DNA from: Verrucomicrobiota bacterium
GTDB lineage: Bacteria; Verrucomicrobiota; Verrucomicrobiia; Chthoniobacterales; UBA10450
Direction of reading: 5' to 3'
DNA length: 7,367 nt
Assembly (NCBI GenBank): GCA_003219945.1
Contig: QHQV01000097.1
Span: forward strand, 1-7,367
The notes beneath the pieces were generated by a model. It ran no database searches. It had not been told where the DNA came from and saw only the letters and a list, made by a program, of their open reading frames with translations. Every line of letters starts with the position of its first letter. Positions within the stretch are counted from its first letter, which is position 1. Of the stretch, positions 5,660 to 7,367 are shown one piece after another. The translations under genes and the position numbers were made by a program.

Positions 5660-7367
5660 CTACCGGTCGCAGCGATAAAAGCCGGGATGATGCCCGATTC
5701 CGCTGCGATGATTCACATATGTTGCGAGAGCTAGAAGCGGGAAATTCTGACGATACATATCGTACTTCAAATAGAACGTCCGCGGGAAACCCGTGCCGGT
5801 GATTTCATCTTCATCCCATGAGCCATCGGGCTTTTGCGAGCGAAGAAGGTAACGCAAGCCACGTTGAACGCTAGGCCGATCCAGATCACAACAGGCGCAG
5901 ATACCCATAATCGCCCAAGCGGTTTGCGACGCGGTGCTTGGGCCAATGCCTTTGGTCGATGGGTTTTCGTACGTGCCACAGGTTTCGCCCCAGCCGCCGT
6001 CGTTATTTTGGCAGCTCTCGAGCCAATCGCGTCCGCGCAAAATCCAGTCCTGAGTCATATCTTCGCCGATTGCCTGTAAGCCACGCAGCACCTGCCAGGT
6101 GCCATAAATGTAATTCACTCCCCAGCGTCCGTACCACGAACCATCGTCGTCCTGAGTGGCGATTAAATATTCGATCGCGTCGCGAACGCATTCCGCATCG
6201 CGATTGAAAGCGATGTAGCCAAGCAACTCCAGTGTGCGCGCAGTCAAATCGCTGCAGGTGGGATCGAGAATCGCGTTGTGATCCGCAAACGGCATATCTT
6301 CCAACCATGGAGTTGTTACGTTCTTGTCAAATGCCGCCCAGCCGCCGTCACGACACTGGAAACTGAGTTGCCATCCAAGCGCCCGACGGAACAGTTCGTT
6401 GAGCGACTGTGAGTCTTCTGGTTGAACAAGCCTGAGTGCCATTAACACCATCGCGGTGTCATCAGTGTCCGGATAATAGACGTTGTTGTGTTCGAACGCC
6501 CAGCCGCTCGCTTCGGGGTACGAATTGTTGACCGCCCAATCGCCGCGGATTCGCACTTCCTTGTTGACCAGCCATCCGGCCGCTTTTTGCAGGGCGGGAT
6601 GTTCCGGTGCAAGACCAGAGTCTGCGAGCGCGATAATCGTGATGGCTGTGTCCCAAACGGGCGAGAGACATGGTTGAATTCTGAAATCCTCGGGATCGTC
6701 AACGAACAAGCCTGCGAAATCGTTTTCAGCCTTCGCGTAAACGGGATTTGTTTTTGAATATCCCAGCGCGCGCAGTGCAATCATGGAGTTTAACATGGCG
6801 GGATAAACCGCCGCAAGACCGTCGCTCCCCTCTCTGATGCGCTCGAGCATCCACTGCTCCGCTGCTTCCATGGCGCGCTGCCGCAGCAACCCGATACGAA
6901 GCGGTTGCAGAAATTTAAAAGTGTCGTCAAGGCGAAGGAAGAAATTGCGCCAGGTCCAGAATTTTTCGCTGCGCGGCAGGCGCAAATCGGCCTGCTCGGT
7001 GCCGAGGGGATATAACTCGTGCAATTGTTTTTCGCCGGCCAAAATCCGCGTGGGTTTAAAATGATTGATAATGGACAGCGGGATGAGCATCGCCCGGCTC
7101 CACGATGACATTTTGTAAATGTGAAAAGGAGCGCAACTTGGGAGGAGCACCATCTCTATCGGAATCGCCGGCAAATATTTCCACGGGAACACACCAAGCA
7201 ATGCGAGGTACAACTTGCTGAACGTGTTCATCTGCGGAATACCGCCCAGCCGCATGATGGTCGCGCGCGCTTCCTGCATAAACGGCGCGTCCACAGAACA
7301 ACCGGCAAGCTTCAGGGCGAAATACGCTTTTACGGACGCATTAATCTCGCTCGGCCCACCGTGATAA
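5660..7367 (-). CDS. shc: Squalene-hopene cyclase, partial (N-terminus beyond right edge)
   Basis: This monotopic membrane enzyme cyclises squalene to hopene, the committed step of hopanoid synthesis. The frame stays open to the window edge, giving 568 visible residues. The 24 residues before the GTG at 7294 read YHGGPSEINASVKAYFALK and onward, which is standard conserved cyclase sequence, so that GTG is internal. Roughly 80-110 N-terminal residues are missing compared with a full enzyme of about 630-680. Counting from the first visible residue, the acid motif DTDDTA that protonates squalene is at 300-305. QW repeats are at 337-343 (QCRDGGW), 405-411 (QDDDGSW), 453-459 (QNNDGGW) and 511-517 (QKPDGSW). 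The C-terminal GTGFPRTFYLKYDMYRQNF block (524-542) is also present. The alpha-toroid framework thus appears intact and active. No other hopanoid (hpn) gene is seen on the visible side; sodA follows after 84 bp. Oxidosqualene cyclase is unlikely because the acid motif is the bacterial DxDD form and not the xxDCTA form. Confidence 0.96.
   Translation of the reverse strand, partial: YHGGPSEINASVKAYFALKLAGCSVDAPFMQEARATIMRLGGIPQMNTFSKLYLALLGVFPWKYLPAIPIEMVLLPSCAPFHIYKMSSWSRAMLIPLSIINHFKPTRILAGEKQLHELYPLGTEQADLRLPRSEKFWTWRNFFLRLDDTFKFLQPLRIGLLRQRAMEAAEQWMLERIREGSDGLAAVYPAMLNSMIALRALGYSKTNPVYAKAENDFAGLFVDDPEDFRIQPCLSPVWDTAITIIALADSGLAPEHPALQKAAGWLVNKEVRIRGDWAVNNSYPEASGWAFEHNNVYYPDTDDTAMVLMALRLVQPEDSQSLNELFRRALGWQLSFQCRDGGWAAFDKNVTTPWLEDMPFADHNAILDPTCSDLTARTLELLGYIAFNRDAECVRDAIEYLIATQDDDGSWYGRWGVNYIYGTWQVLRGLQAIGEDMTQDWILRGRDWLESCQNNDGGWGETCGTYENPSTKGIGPSTASQTAWAIMGICACCDLDRPSVQRGLRYLLRSQKPDGSWDEDEITGTGFPRTFYLKYDMYRQNFPLLALATYVNHRSGIGHHPGFYRCDR

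Noticed and set aside
7294..7367. GTG at 7294 as the start of squalene-hopene cyclase
   Set aside because: The frame stays open upstream and encodes conserved cyclase sequence up to the window edge.
1..7367. CRISPR array, insertion sequence or prophage remnants
   Set aside because: No regularly spaced direct repeats, transposase, integrase or phage-like proteins were seen on either strand.

Overview
The window looks like a chromosomal segment from a verrucomicrobium-like bacterium, perhaps a soil Chthoniobacterales relative. This rests on the gene set (LL-diaminopimelate aminotransferase, bacterial squalene-hopene cyclase, an LMF1-type lipase maturation factor and a matching SGNH hydrolase), weak Shine-Dalgarno signals and a GC-rich short palindromic element between genes. 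The assignment is inference from protein resemblance; no database search was possible.

All seven protein genes lie on the minus strand and one tRNA lies on the plus strand. Reading along the minus strand from the right edge, the order is: squalene-hopene cyclase (5' end outside the window), Mn-type superoxide dismutase, a 59-bp imperfect palindrome, LL-diaminopimelate aminotransferase, an ECF-like sigma factor, and a single-pass membrane protein overlapping the sigma gene by 4 bp (probable anti-sigma factor). Next comes the CAU-anticodon tRNA on the opposite strand, then a lipase maturation factor family membrane protein. Last is an SGNH/GDSL-type hydrolase that runs off the left edge.

Two genes are cut by the window edges and are easy to miss or mis-start. 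The SGNH hydrolase (1-512) has no stop inside the window. The cyclase frame is open all the way to position 7367, so the GTG at 7294 is internal and not the true start.

Functionally the window holds membrane lipid synthesis (hopanoids), oxidative stress defence, lysine/meso-diaminopimelate synthesis for peptidoglycan, a small sigma/anti-sigma signalling pair, and a membrane protein/hydrolase pair that may act together on lipids or esters. The SGNH-LMF pairing is the most interesting point: LMF1 is known in vertebrates as a maturation factor for secreted lipases, and here an LMF1 homologue lies 50 bp upstream of an esterase/lipase-fold gene on the same strand. No CRISPR array, insertion sequence, integrase or phage gene was seen.
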